Shown: positions 1 to 6,950 of the stretch, one piece after another
Position numbering within the stretch: position 1 is the first letter of the stretch
How the letters are laid out: each line of letters begins with the position of its first letter
DNA from: Bacteroidota bacterium
Lineage (GTDB): Bacteria > Bacteroidota > Bacteroidia > Flavobacteriales > Weeksellaceae
Assembly: GCA_023457935.1 (NCBI GenBank)
Contig: JAEXBA010000043.1
Span: 1-28,063 of the forward strand
Direction of reading: 5' to 3'
DNA: 28,063 nucleotides
Notes under the pieces: model-generated
Databases searched by the model: none
What the model was told of the DNA's origin: nothing
The model's input: the letters and a program-made list of their open reading frames with translations, nothing else
Translations under genes and position numbers: made by a program

Positions 1-65
1 CTGAAGATGCGGAAATCCTGATTATGGAAATCCCAATGGAATTACCAAAATACTTATTAAACTAA
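1..65 (+). CDS. C-terminal end of an upstream gene, possibly a pirin-family protein (partial)
   Basis: An open frame enters from the left edge in the frame of base 3 and stops at TAA 63-65, ending in the residues EILIMEIPMELPKYLLN. Only about 20 residues are visible. The hydrophobic-acidic ending resembles the C-termini of pirin/YhaK bicupins, which are often found next to NADPH-dependent FMN reductases in Bacteroidota, but this is a guess from context. The next gene starts 8 bp later, so the two are probably co-transcribed. Confidence 0.4.
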   Translation, partial: EDAEILIMEIPMELPKYLLN

Positions 66-73
66 ATTTTTAG

Positions 74-616
74 ATGAAAATACTAGCATTTGCCGGAAGC
101 ATTTCTTCCGATTCAATCAACAAAAAACTGGTGGAATTTGCCACTACAAAATTCGAAAACGCAGAAATTGAAATCCTTGATCTGAACGATTATGAGATGC
201 CTTTTTTCAGCAGTCAGAAAGAAAACGAAATCGGTTATCATCCTTTGGCGCTGAAATTTGCTGAAAAAATTGACGCTTCAGATTTAATCATCATGTCTTT
301 GGCTGAATACAATTCGGCTTACACAGCGGCTTTTAAAAACGTTTTCGACTGGGTTTCCAGAATTAAAGACAGAAAAGCTTTTGGCGACAAACCGATATTT
401 TTGCTTTCAACCGCAACCGGTCCGGGTGGAGGAAAAAATGTTTCTGAAGTTTTCATGAAACGTGCTCCGTTCAGCGGTGCAAATGTTCTGACGAACTTCG
501 TACTTCCAAAATTCAGGGAAACTTTTGAAGAAGGAAAAGGAATTATCGATGAAGAGAAAAAAGCAGAATTCGAGGAAAAACTCAAAGAAGTAAAATCACA
601 TTTTGTGACGGCTTAA
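74..616 (+). CDS. NADPH-dependent FMN reductase (flavodoxin-like NAD(P)H reductase)
   Basis: A 180-residue flavodoxin-fold protein of the NADPH-dependent FMN reductase family (ChrR/SsuE/azoreductase-like). The N-terminus MKILAFAGSISSDSINKKL carries the phosphate-binding loop of the FMN site (about residues 8-17), and EYNSAYTAAFKNVFDW (about 78-93) is the family's second FMN-contacting signature. Such cytosolic enzymes reduce FMN, quinones or azo compounds; the natural substrate cannot be read from sequence. ATG 74 directly follows an upstream TAG and lies 8 bp after the preceding stop, suggesting a shared transcript. The gene ends at a strong terminator shared with the convergent gene. Length is normal for the family. 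Confidence 0.85.
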   Translation: MKILAFAGSISSDSINKKLVEFATTKFENAEIEILDLNDYEMPFFSSQKENEIGYHPLALKFAEKIDASDLIIMSLAEYNSAYTAAFKNVFDWVSRIKDRKAFGDKPIFLLSTATGPGGGKNVSEVFMKRAPFSGANVLTNFVLPKFRETFEEGKGIIDEEKKAEFEEKLKEVKSHFVTA

Positions 617-636
617 TAGCAAAAATGAAAAAGAAG

Positions 637-666
637 AAGAGCGCTCAGTCGAGCGCTCTTTTTTTA
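637..666. terminator. Bidirectional intrinsic terminator
   Basis: A perfect 10-bp stem, 637-646 pairing with 651-660, has a 4-nt loop (AGTC) and is followed by a T-run on the plus strand and preceded by A-rich sequence, so it can end transcripts from both directions. It sits between the convergent FMN reductase and surface-protein genes. The core AGCGCTC/GAGCGCT recurs in the terminator at 3211-3228. Confidence 0.85.
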
Positions 667-1191
667 TTTCCAGTAGTTCCATCGTGTTCCGTCGAAAACA
701 GCTAAAGACTTACTTACGGTATCATAACACATCATTCCAGGATAAGGATTGTGAACAGTAGTGTGCGGATTGCTTATTTTTGGGAGAATCATCGCTTGAT
801 CGGGGGATTCTAAAACAAGAATTCCTTCTGCAGAACTCGTTGATTCACCAAAAATCACTTTTCCGGTAGTTTCTGCCGATGTATTGTTATTCGCATTAAG
901 TGCAGTGCTGTCTCCTGCGTCACTTAACGGTTTCCAAATATTGTTTTCCAGTACTTTTACACGGCTGTCCGTTCGGTCAAAAAGAAAAGTTCCGTTAGTG
1001 GTGGATGCCAACGTTGGCAGCGGTGTAACAGCCGGAAGGATAATTCCTTTATCATTTGTGGCAGCATCATTGAAATCAAGAACAGTTTGTGTTCCGTTAA
1101 TACTTGCTTTACCAAGTGCAATCTGAGAAAATGCGACCTGTGATCCAAATAAAAGAAGTAGTGTTGCGGTTTTATTTAAAGGTAATTTCAT
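664..1191 (-). CDS. Exported protein with two repeats of a C-terminal surface module
   Basis: 175 residues with a signal peptide (MKLPLNKTATLLLLFGSQVAFSQ). The rest contains two copies of a roughly 40-residue module: a hydrophobic ILPxV/I start, then G(T/M)(F/M)xxDxxxxxxxVxxxxxW, at about residues 48-91 and 132-175. The second copy ends the protein with YDTVSKSLAVFDGTRWNYW. The same module closes the neighbouring 596-residue protein. I know the pattern as common in exported or surface proteins of flavobacteria but cannot name a function. The gene lies 12 bp downstream of the larger gene, so they form an operon and the products may act together. No type IX secretion C-terminal domain is evident. 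Confidence 0.7.
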   Translation of the reverse strand: MKLPLNKTATLLLLFGSQVAFSQIALGKASINGTQTVLDFNDAATNDKGIILPAVTPLPTLASTTNGTFLFDRTDSRVKVLENNIWKPLSDAGDSTALNANNNTSAETTGKVIFGESTSSAEGILVLESPDQAMILPKISNPHTTVHNPYPGMMCYDTVSKSLAVFDGTRWNYWK

Positions 1192-1203
1192 TTTTTAATA
1201 AGT

Positions 1204-2994
1204 TTATTGGTTACAGCTTCTGGCGATGCAGTTCCAGTTGGTACCGTTGAAAAGTTTAATACAGGCAGCATCAATATCATAAATAATCATTCCTTCTTTC
1301 GCATCGGTAATTAGATTTGAGTTCTGTACTCTGGTAATTACAAATCCTTTCTTGGTAGACTCCAGCACAAGATGGCCATTTGGAACCGATTCCGGCCAGT
1401 TCGGAAGCTTGGTTTTCTGAGTACTGATTCCAAATTTACTTGGGTTTCCACCTGTTAGATTTGTTGGAATCCTTGTACAATATTCTAAAACGGTAAAAGT
1501 TACATTTGCTGCATTACTGATTAATCCTGCCTGATCTTTAATGATATACTGAATAGTGGGAGGAGTTCCGGTAAATGTTGCAACAGGTGTGAAAGTTAAA
1601 ACACCGGAAGAATTTACGCTCCAGCTGCCCACGTTTGCAACTGAGAAAGATTTAATGTAACCGTTTGCATCTGTTACAACAGAAGTAGCTCCACTTGGCG
1701 GCAGTAAACTGATGGTTGATGGTACAACAGTTCCTGAATTCGGATCAGTATCATTCGAACTGATATTTATAGAAATAGGATAGGTTTTTTCTCCCGTGCC
1801 GGAATCAGGGTTAGCGGTCGGCGCCTGGTTGATACCAAAATTCCTGTTTATTAGTGCAAAAGAACCTAAAGTAACATCCAGCTGCCCATTAGGTGTTGTA
1901 TCTGATTCACTTACATTATGAAAACCTGTTGGTGTAACTAACTCAATTCTGTAATCTCCGGCACCTAAATTCGGAAAAACATAAGCGCCGTTATTCCCGG
2001 TCGTGGCTGTAAAAAGCGGTGTCGTAAGGTTATTGGCACTGTAGAGTCTCACAGTTGCTCCCTGATAAGGCATTCCGTCTGGTGTTTCTGCATTGTTGTC
2101 GTTGAATACAACTCCGGATATCGACTGTAAAATCGTAATGGAATTAGTGTTATACGCGGTAAAAGCGATATCACTTTGCCCTGAAAAAGTTTGTATTAAA
2201 TGTTTTACCTGTAAATAGTTAGTTGTGGTGATTCCAAACTCACTCCAGTCCAAAGCTAACATTCTTAATGGTCGGTGACCCGGATTACTGAGTCCGGAAT
2301 TGTAGGTGGGCGGAATTGCATTTGTATTATAGAACTTATGTTCAGGGTTTGCTAAAGTCGGAGTTGAGTTCTGAAAATCAACGTGTACTGTAGTTCCCAC
2401 AGTAGTATTAGCTGCATTCACAAATCTGAATGCGTCATCGGCTGCGGAAATCTGACCAACCTGCGTGAATACGATATCGGGAATACCATCACCAATCGAA
2501 CCAACGGCAATACCGGAGTTTGCTGTTCCCGACGTGATTTCATAAGCAATCTCTGATCCTGAGGGGAAATTATAAATGGCAGTTCCAAAACCAAGACCTT
2601 TACTTCCGTCTGTAAGATACTGGATAAGATAGTTGTTAACCGGCACCGGTGTAACATTGCCTGCACCTCCGTAATTAACACCAACACCAATATAAGTTGT
2701 TCCACTTGGATTTGGGATCGAAACTGGTGGAAATGCCTGATAGCTTTGCGGACTGTAAGTAATGCCGTTTGTGGTCAGTTTGGCATCATCAACTCCGGTA
2801 GAAAAATTAGTTCCGTTCCACTGGAAGCCCAGCATGCTGTGCAAGTCATTGGGAACAGGATTGCCTGGTGCGAGGCTGGATTCCCAGAATCCGTTAAAAT
2901 CGGTATAAACCTTCGTAACAGGATCAATTTGCTGAGCGTTTATAATAAAAGGACACCATAAGAAGAATAAAAGAATTTTAGTTTTCCTGTTCAT
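1204..2994 (-). CDS. Large exported protein with SdrD-like B domain and CshA-type repeat
   Basis: 596 residues, probably cell-surface. Signal peptide: MNRKTKILLFFLWCPFIINAQ. Residues about 23-285 are an unassigned N-terminal region rich in Gly, Asn and Thr. About 290-386 form an SdrD/Cna-B-like beta-sandwich (starts ISGVVFNDNNAE; contains NNGAYVFPNLGAGDYRIELV). About 388-501 resemble a CshA-type fibril repeat, with the diagnostic order GSWSV..GVLTFTPVATFTG..PTIQYIIKDQAG. About 538-596 is the module shared with the downstream protein, ending YDIDAACIKLFNGTNWNC. Both middle domains are known from adhesins. First gene of a two-gene operon (12-bp gap). No clear type IX secretion sorting domain is visible, so the route to the surface is unknown. 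Confidence 0.75.
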   Translation of the reverse strand: MNRKTKILLFFLWCPFIINAQQIDPVTKVYTDFNGFWESSLAPGNPVPNDLHSMLGFQWNGTNFSTGVDDAKLTTNGITYSPQSYQAFPPVSIPNPSGTTYIGVGVNYGGAGNVTPVPVNNYLIQYLTDGSKGLGFGTAIYNFPSGSEIAYEITSGTANSGIAVGSIGDGIPDIVFTQVGQISAADDAFRFVNAANTTVGTTVHVDFQNSTPTLANPEHKFYNTNAIPPTYNSGLSNPGHRPLRMLALDWSEFGITTTNYLQVKHLIQTFSGQSDIAFTAYNTNSITILQSISGVVFNDNNAETPDGMPYQGATVRLYSANNLTTPLFTATTGNNGAYVFPNLGAGDYRIELVTPTGFHNVSESDTTPNGQLDVTLGSFALINRNFGINQAPTANPDSGTGEKTYPISINISSNDTDPNSGTVVPSTISLLPPSGATSVVTDANGYIKSFSVANVGSWSVNSSGVLTFTPVATFTGTPPTIQYIIKDQAGLISNAANVTFTVLEYCTRIPTNLTGGNPSKFGISTQKTKLPNWPESVPNGHLVLESTKKGFVITRVQNSNLITDAKEGMIIYDIDAACIKLFNGTNWNCIARSCNQ

Positions 2995-3203
2995 ATTTTT
3001 ATTTTAGAGGAAGCGGTTTAACAAAATAATTTTAAATGCAATTTTGTCAGAATAAAAAATGCATTTAATAGGGTTGACAATGGCAGCAAAAACCAAACCG
3101 AAATATGGGCTCGAGAAATTTAATTATATTAATTTATCGTTAACGTTATGGCAAGAATAACATAAAATAATCATTTTTTATTAAATGATTAAAACTCAAA
3201 AAA

Positions 3204-3228
3204 TAAAAAAAGCGCTCTTTGGAGCGCT
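3204..3228 (-). terminator. Intrinsic terminator of the DUF808 gene
   Basis: On the minus strand a 7-bp AGCGCTC/GAGCGCT stem (3211-3217 with 3222-3228, 4-nt loop) is followed by seven T. It lies about 22 bp after the DUF808 stop codon. The rest of the 256-bp gap to the surface operon is AT-rich and I see no convincing promoter or gene in it. Confidence 0.8.
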
Positions 3229-3250
3229 CCAATTTATTATAATCAACAGA

Positions 3251-4132
3251 TTACTTGTTCTTCTTAAACGAACTGAAAATCTTTTTGAACAGCATAAAAA
3301 CCGGAATTGCAATCAGTCCGCCGATGATTCCCATCAAAGCTTCACGCGCCATTGCAGGCCAGTCTTCGAGGAAGTGATGTAGGAAATCAACATTGTGTGC
3401 GAAAATTCCACCTGCAACCAAAATCAGGGCAATCGTTCCAATAACGCTCAAACCTTTAATTACCCAAGGCAAAGCTTTTACTAAAAATTCTCCCAAAGAA
3501 TTCATGAAACCTTTTTCACCGGAATTTTTTATCAACCGGAAACCGGCATCGTCCATTCTTACAATCAAGGCTACAATTCCGTAAACACCGACTGTTGCAA
3601 TAATCGCAACTACAGAAACACTTAAAATCTGTGTAACCAATGGCGCTGCAATCACAGTTCCTAACGCTATAATCACAATTTCAATTGAAAGAATAAAATC
3701 CGTTGTAATTGCCGATTTGATCTTCGCTTTTTCCGCATTTTCCGGATCGAGTTCTGGAACAACAGCTTCCTGAATTACTTCATGACCTTTCTTTTCACGG
3801 TGAAAAAGAAACTCGATAATTTTCTCCATTCCTTCATAGGCAAGATAAAAACCACCGATAATCAGAATTATGGTAATTGCAGGTGGATAAAGCCATTGCA
3901 GCAGAAAAACCACCGGAACAATCACCAGTTTGTTAAGGAAAGATCCTTTCATGATTTGCATCAGAACCGGAATTTCCCGCGACGAAAGAAAACCTGTTGC
4001 TTTCTCCGCATTTACGGCCAAATCATCACCTAAAATTCCCGCTGTTTTCTTAGTTGCCAGTTTTGCAGCCACCGCCACATCATCCATTAACGCAGCAATA
4101 TCGTCCAAGATAGCAAAAATGCCTGAAGCCAT
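3251..4132 (-). CDS. DUF808 family inner-membrane protein (YedI-like)
   Basis: 293 residues, close to the length of E. coli YedI (about 305). The start MASGIFAILDDIAALMDDVA with the following AAKLATKKTAGILGDDLAVNAE is the typical DUF808 N-terminus. Several long hydrophobic segments follow (about residues 64-100, 146-195, 225-250 and 268-285), separated by a charged region near 105-140. The family is conserved and membrane-embedded but has no established biochemical role. It is monocistronic here, with its own terminator. A -7-like TACTTTTG (minus strand, 4161-4154) sits 22 bp before the ATG. Confidence 0.85.
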   Translation of the reverse strand: MASGIFAILDDIAALMDDVAVAAKLATKKTAGILGDDLAVNAEKATGFLSSREIPVLMQIMKGSFLNKLVIVPVVFLLQWLYPPAITIILIIGGFYLAYEGMEKIIEFLFHREKKGHEVIQEAVVPELDPENAEKAKIKSAITTDFILSIEIVIIALGTVIAAPLVTQILSVSVVAIIATVGVYGIVALIVRMDDAGFRLIKNSGEKGFMNSLGEFLVKALPWVIKGLSVIGTIALILVAGGIFAHNVDFLHHFLEDWPAMAREALMGIIGGLIAIPVFMLFKKIFSSFKKNK

Positions 4133-4153
4133 ATTTTCAATTTTTTAATGCAA

Positions 4154-4161
4154 CAAAAGTA
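4154..4161 (-). promoter_or_regulatory. -7 promoter element for the DUF808 gene
   Basis: TACTTTTG on the minus strand matches the Bacteroidota -7 consensus TAnnTTTG in full and lies 22 bp upstream of the ATG. I do not find a clear -33 TTG at the usual 17-23 bp distance, so this is half a promoter. Confidence 0.45.
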
Positions 4162-4275
4162 ATGATTTTGATGAATTTTTCTGAATTCTATTTTGTGAAC
4201 CTTTGAATAACAGTGAAGTTTGCAAAATCGTGTAAACTTTGATTGTAAAAGTTTTAAAATGCCGCCAAAAAATTG

Positions 4276-4283
4276 TAATTTCG
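4276..4283 (+). promoter_or_regulatory. Possible -7 element of a leader RNA upstream of purM
   Basis: TAATTTCG is a 7/8 match to TAnnTTTG. A TTTT at 4252-4255 sits 20 bp upstream where TTTG is expected, so the -33 is weak. Transcription from here would start near 4290 and run through the structured stretch and terminator upstream of purM. Confidence 0.35.
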
Positions 4284-4289
4284 CACATC

Positions 4290-4415
4290 ATAATTTTTGA
4301 AACTTGACAACGCAGAAACCATTTTCAGAAAAAGAAAAATTCCAAAATTTTGGAAACGGAATCTGCGCCAAAAAATAATACTGAGCCGACGTCTGCAAGA
4401 TTGTCGGCTTTTTTA
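4290..4415 (+). ncRNA. Candidate structured leader RNA or small RNA upstream of purM
   Basis: No credible ORF covers this stretch. It contains a long-range stem CGCAGA (4311-4316) with TCTGCG (4362-4367), a perfect 16-bp palindrome TTCCAAAATTTTGGAA (4340-4355) inside it, and an intrinsic terminator at the end. This could be an attenuating leader for purM or an independent small RNA. It does not match any riboswitch class I can recognise by eye. The 5' end is an estimate from the -7-like element at 4276-4283. Confidence 0.35.
4384..4415 (+). terminator. Intrinsic terminator upstream of purM
   Basis: AGCCGAC (4384-4390) pairs with GTCGGCT (4403-4409) around a 12-nt loop, followed by an unbroken T-run. 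No plus-strand gene precedes it for more than 3 kb, so it must end a short transcript that begins in this gap or act as an attenuator of purM. Confidence 0.7.
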
Positions 4416-4461
4416 TTTTTAAGTTTCACAGTTTTGAAAGTAAAAGTTTGAAATAAATCCT

Positions 4462-4487
4462 GTGAATCAGTTGCATTTCCGATTCAC
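4462..4487 (+). other. Hairpin between the leader terminator and purM
   Basis: GTGAATC (4462-4468) pairs perfectly with GATTCAC (4481-4487) around a 12-nt loop. There is no T-run, so it is not a terminator. It may shape the purM 5' leader. Confidence 0.4.
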
Positions 4488-4510
4488 CAAAAATGAAAGT
4501 TTAACAGAGT

Positions 4511-4559
4511 TTAGATCTGAGATGAAAATCTCAAATCTCAAATCTCAAATCTCAAATCC
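4511..4559 (+). repeat. Heptamer tandem repeat directly before purM
   Basis: AAATCTC is repeated four times without interruption (4526-4553) and a partial fifth copy runs to 4559, one base before the purM ATG. Just upstream, 4518-4523 is the reverse complement of part of the unit, so TGAGAT...ATCTCA can fold into a small hairpin. The same 7-bp periodicity precedes purN, purH and guaA. Confidence 0.85.
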
Positions 4560-4560
4560 A

Positions 4561-5550
4561 ATGAGTAATACCTATAAATCCGCCGGAGTTGATAAAGAAG
4601 AAGGCTACAAAACGGTTGACAAAATAAAATCTGCCGTTGCCGAAACCCACAATAAAAATGTGCTTTCGGGACTTGGAAGTTTCGGTGCATTCTATGAAAT
4701 TTCGGGTTATAAAAATCCGGTTTTGGTTTCAGGAACAGACGGTGTCGGAACCAAACTGAAAATCGCTTTGGACACGAAAAAATATGATTCTATCGGAATC
4801 GACTGTTTCGCGATGTGCGCCAACGATATTTTGTGTCACGGCGCTAAACCTTTGTTTTTCCTTGATTATCTGGCGTGCGGAAAATTGGATGCAGATGTTG
4901 CCGCAGAAATTGTGATGGGAATGGTGAAGGCCTGCAAAGACAATAACTGTGCGCTGATTGGCGGTGAGACTGCAGAAATGCCCGGAATGTATCAACCCGG
5001 AGATTACGATGTTGCCGGTTTTTGTGTCGGAATTGTGGAAAAAGATCAGGTGATCGACGGTTCCAAAATTTCAAAAGGAAATAAAATTATCGCTTTGCCG
5101 AGTTCCGGATTTCACAGCAACGGATTTTCTTTGGTGAGAAAAATTTTCCCTGATTTCAATGAAGAATTTGAAGGAAAACCAATTCACGAAACGCTTCTCG
5201 TTCCAACAAGATTATACTACAACCCAATTCATAAACTTCTGGAAAATGTCGAGCTGAATGGAATCGCACACATTACCGGAGGCGGACTGATTGAAAATGT
5301 TCCAAGAATTATTCCGGAAGGACTTTGCGCAAACATTGACAGTTCAAAAATCAGGATTCCAAGTATTATGCTGGAATGTGAAAAACGCGGAAACATCGAA
5401 AGAATGGAAATGTTCGGAACGTTCAACATGGGCGTTGGAATGGTCGTTGTTGTCGATGAAAAAGACGCTGCAAAAGTTCTTGAAACACTTGATGACGCCT
5501 ACGAAATCGGTGAAATCACAGAAAATTCAGAAAAAATTCAATTGTATTAG
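4561..5550 (+). CDS. purM: Phosphoribosylformylglycinamidine cyclo-ligase (AIR synthetase)
   Basis: Catalyses step 5 of IMP synthesis: ATP-dependent ring closure of FGAM to AIR, in the cytosol. Diagnostic PurM blocks are present: GLGSFGAFYEI, the nucleotide-binding GTDGVGTK (about residues 58-65), CANDILCHGAKPLFFLDY, GGETAEMPGMY (about 134), SSGFHSNGFSLVRKI (about 181) and HITGGGLIENVPRI. I choose ATG 4561 (329 residues): the frame is open back to GTG 4462, but the extra 33 codons are only hairpin and heptamer repeat, and MSNTYKSAGVD is the normal PurM N-terminus. First gene of a likely purM-purN-phosphoesterase-purH transcription unit. Confidence 0.95.
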   Translation: MSNTYKSAGVDKEEGYKTVDKIKSAVAETHNKNVLSGLGSFGAFYEISGYKNPVLVSGTDGVGTKLKIALDTKKYDSIGIDCFAMCANDILCHGAKPLFFLDYLACGKLDADVAAEIVMGMVKACKDNNCALIGGETAEMPGMYQPGDYDVAGFCVGIVEKDQVIDGSKISKGNKIIALPSSGFHSNGFSLVRKIFPDFNEEFEGKPIHETLLVPTRLYYNPIHKLLENVELNGIAHITGGGLIENVPRIIPEGLCANIDSSKIRIPSIMLECEKRGNIERMEMFGTFNMGVGMVVVVDEKDAAKVLETLDDAYEIGEITENSEKIQLY

Positions 5551-5620
5551 AAACAAGAAACAAGAACCGAGAATCAAGATTTATTTCTCGGCTCTTGGCT
5601 CTTGAATCTCGGCTCTCAAA
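5551..5620 (+). repeat. Inverted heptamer repeat filling the purM-purN gap
   Basis: The whole 70-bp gap is heptamers. The left half (5551-5578) is four units of the type AAACAAG/AACCGAG. The right half (5586-5620) is five units of the type TCTCGGC/TCTTGGC/TCTCAAA, and the last ends exactly at the purN ATG. The halves are largely reverse complements around a 7-bp AT-rich centre, so the transcript can form a long imperfect hairpin. There is no T-run after it. Confidence 0.85.
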
Positions 5621-6184
5621 ATGAAAAAAATAGTTGTCCTTATCAGCGGTTCCGGAACCAATCTCGAAAGAATTCTGGAGTGCATTAATTCCGGCGAAAT
5701 CCGGGACGCTAAAGTTTCGATGGTTGTTGCCGACCGCGACTGTTTCGGACTTCAGCGTGCAAAAAATCACGGAATTGAACATCATCTGATTAAGCGCGGG
5801 AAATCTTTTTCAGAAAATTTAGATAAAATTCTACCCGAAAACACAGATTTAATTGTTTTGGCCGGTTTTCTTTCCATTCTCAATGATGAATTTTGTAAAA
5901 AGTACGAAGGCAAAATTATCAATATACATCCTGCTTTGCTGCCAAAATTCGGCGGTTTTGGAATGTGGGGAATGAATGTTCACAACGCTGTGATTGAAGC
6001 CCAAGAAAAGGAGAGTGGAGCAACGGTTCACTACGTAACTTCCGGAATTGACGAAGGCGAAATCATTCTTCAGGGCAAAGTTTCGGTTGACGAAAACGAC
6101 ACACCGGAAACGCTTGCAAAAAAAGTTCACGAAGTGGAATATGAAATCTTTCCAAAAGCAATAGACAAGGTTATTAATGGGTAA
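5621..6184 (+). CDS. purN: Phosphoribosylglycinamide formyltransferase (GART)
   Basis: Transfers a formyl group from 10-formyl-tetrahydrofolate to GAR to give FGAR, step 3 of IMP synthesis. 187 residues, normal for folate-dependent PurN. VLISGSGTNLERI (about residues 7-19) is the substrate-phosphate-binding start. The catalytic trio is present: Asn101 and His103 in NIHPALLP, and Asp144 in GIDEGEII. AGFLSIL and HNAVIEAQEKESGATVHYV are further family blocks. The start ATG abuts the heptamer array. The 3' end overlaps the next gene by 8 bp, which indicates translational coupling. Confidence 0.95.
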   Translation: MKKIVVLISGSGTNLERILECINSGEIRDAKVSMVVADRDCFGLQRAKNHGIEHHLIKRGKSFSENLDKILPENTDLIVLAGFLSILNDEFCKKYEGKIINIHPALLPKFGGFGMWGMNVHNAVIEAQEKESGATVHYVTSGIDEGEIILQGKVSVDENDTPETLAKKVHEVEYEIFPKAIDKVING

Positions 6185-6896
6185 AATAGCTTTCATAACG
6201 GATCTTCATCTACTCGAAAAAAATGTCGAGAAAAAAGGCGTGAACACGGTTCAGAACTGGAAAAAAGTTTTGGAAGACGTGAAAGCAAAAGGAATAAAAA
6301 AGGTGATTCTTGGCGGCGATTTGGGAGAAAAAGAATCTTTGGAAATGCTTTTCGCTGATCTTCAAAATTTTGAGTTTGAATACATTCTCGGAAACCATGA
6401 CAGCATCAAAAATTACAGGAAATTTGATGCAAGAACAGAAGGAAAAGATGAACTGTTTTTCAGTTCTCAAATAAATGGCCGCGACTGTATTTTCCTTGAT
6501 ACTTCCTCCTATAAACTGAATAAAGAGCAGCAGGAATTCCTCCAAAAATGGTTGGAAACCGCGATAAATCCTGTGATTATTATTCATCATCCGGTTTTGG
6601 ATATCGGAACTTGGATGGATAATGAACATCCGCTGAAAAACAGAAAAGAAGTCGAAGAAATCATTAATGAAGCAGGTAAGAAAGTAACATTAATCTGTGG
6701 TCATTATCATCAGGATCACGAAAAATCTTCAGAATTGATTCGTCAGATTATTGCTCCTGCAGTTTCTTATCAGATTCCGTTTGGTAAAAATTATCAAAAA
6801 GATGCTTCAACTTTCGGTTATCTGATTCTGGATTTTTCTGAAAATGAAGTTCTTTCTGAAAAAATAATGTTTAATAAAAGTAATGAAAAATCTTGA
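6177..6896 (+). CDS. Calcineurin-type metallophosphoesterase
   Basis: 239 residues with all metal-binding motifs of the metallophosphatase fold: Asp9/His11 (ITDLHLLE), Asp48 (GGDLGEKES), Asn73-His74-Asp75 (GNHDS), His137-His138 (HHPVL) and His176/His178 (GHYHQDH). These bind a dinuclear metal centre that hydrolyses phosphomono- or diesters. The overall layout is Icc-like (class III cyclic nucleotide phosphodiesterase), but the substrate cannot be read from sequence. The start overlaps the purN stop by 8 bp, and the stop lies inside the heptamer array that leads to purH, so it is a firm member of the purine operon. A role with a purine nucleotide or related phosphoester is inference from that position. 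Confidence 0.85.
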   Translation: MGKIAFITDLHLLEKNVEKKGVNTVQNWKKVLEDVKAKGIKKVILGGDLGEKESLEMLFADLQNFEFEYILGNHDSIKNYRKFDARTEGKDELFFSSQINGRDCIFLDTSSYKLNKEQQEFLQKWLETAINPVIIIHHPVLDIGTWMDNEHPLKNRKEVEEIINEAGKKVTLICGHYHQDHEKSSELIRQIIAPAVSYQIPFGKNYQKDASTFGYLILDFSENEVLSEKIMFNKSNEKS

Positions 6897-6946
6897 GTCT
6901 TGAATCTCGGTTCTCGGCTCTCGTATCTTGCATCTAATATCTAATA
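6891..6946 (+). repeat. Heptamer tandem repeat before purH
   Basis: Eight consecutive heptamers of the form TCTYGNN/TCTAATA run from 6891 to 6946 and end 4 bp before the purH ATG. The stop codon of the phosphoesterase (6894-6896) is inside the first unit. Examples of units are TCTTGAG, TCTCGGC and TCTAATA. The units have drifted but the 7-bp phase is strict. Confidence 0.85.
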
Positions 6947-6950
6947 AAAT

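Noticed and set aside
1204..2994. Type IX secretion C-terminal sorting domain
   Set aside because: The C-terminus is the shared module and lacks the usual type A or type B sorting pattern.
3001..3203. Promoter for the surface operon in the 3.0-3.2 kb gap
   Set aside because: Only a degenerate -7-like TTATTTTG on the minus strand with no -33 at proper spacing, so not listed.
4526..4559. CRISPR array
   Set aside because: Units are 7 bp with no unique spacers; this and the arrays before purN, purH and guaA are simple tandem repeats and no cas genes are present.
4462..4560. N-terminal extension of PurM by 33 residues starting at GTG 4462
   Set aside because: The codons are only a hairpin and heptamer repeats; the PurM family starts at the MSNTYKSAG equivalent.
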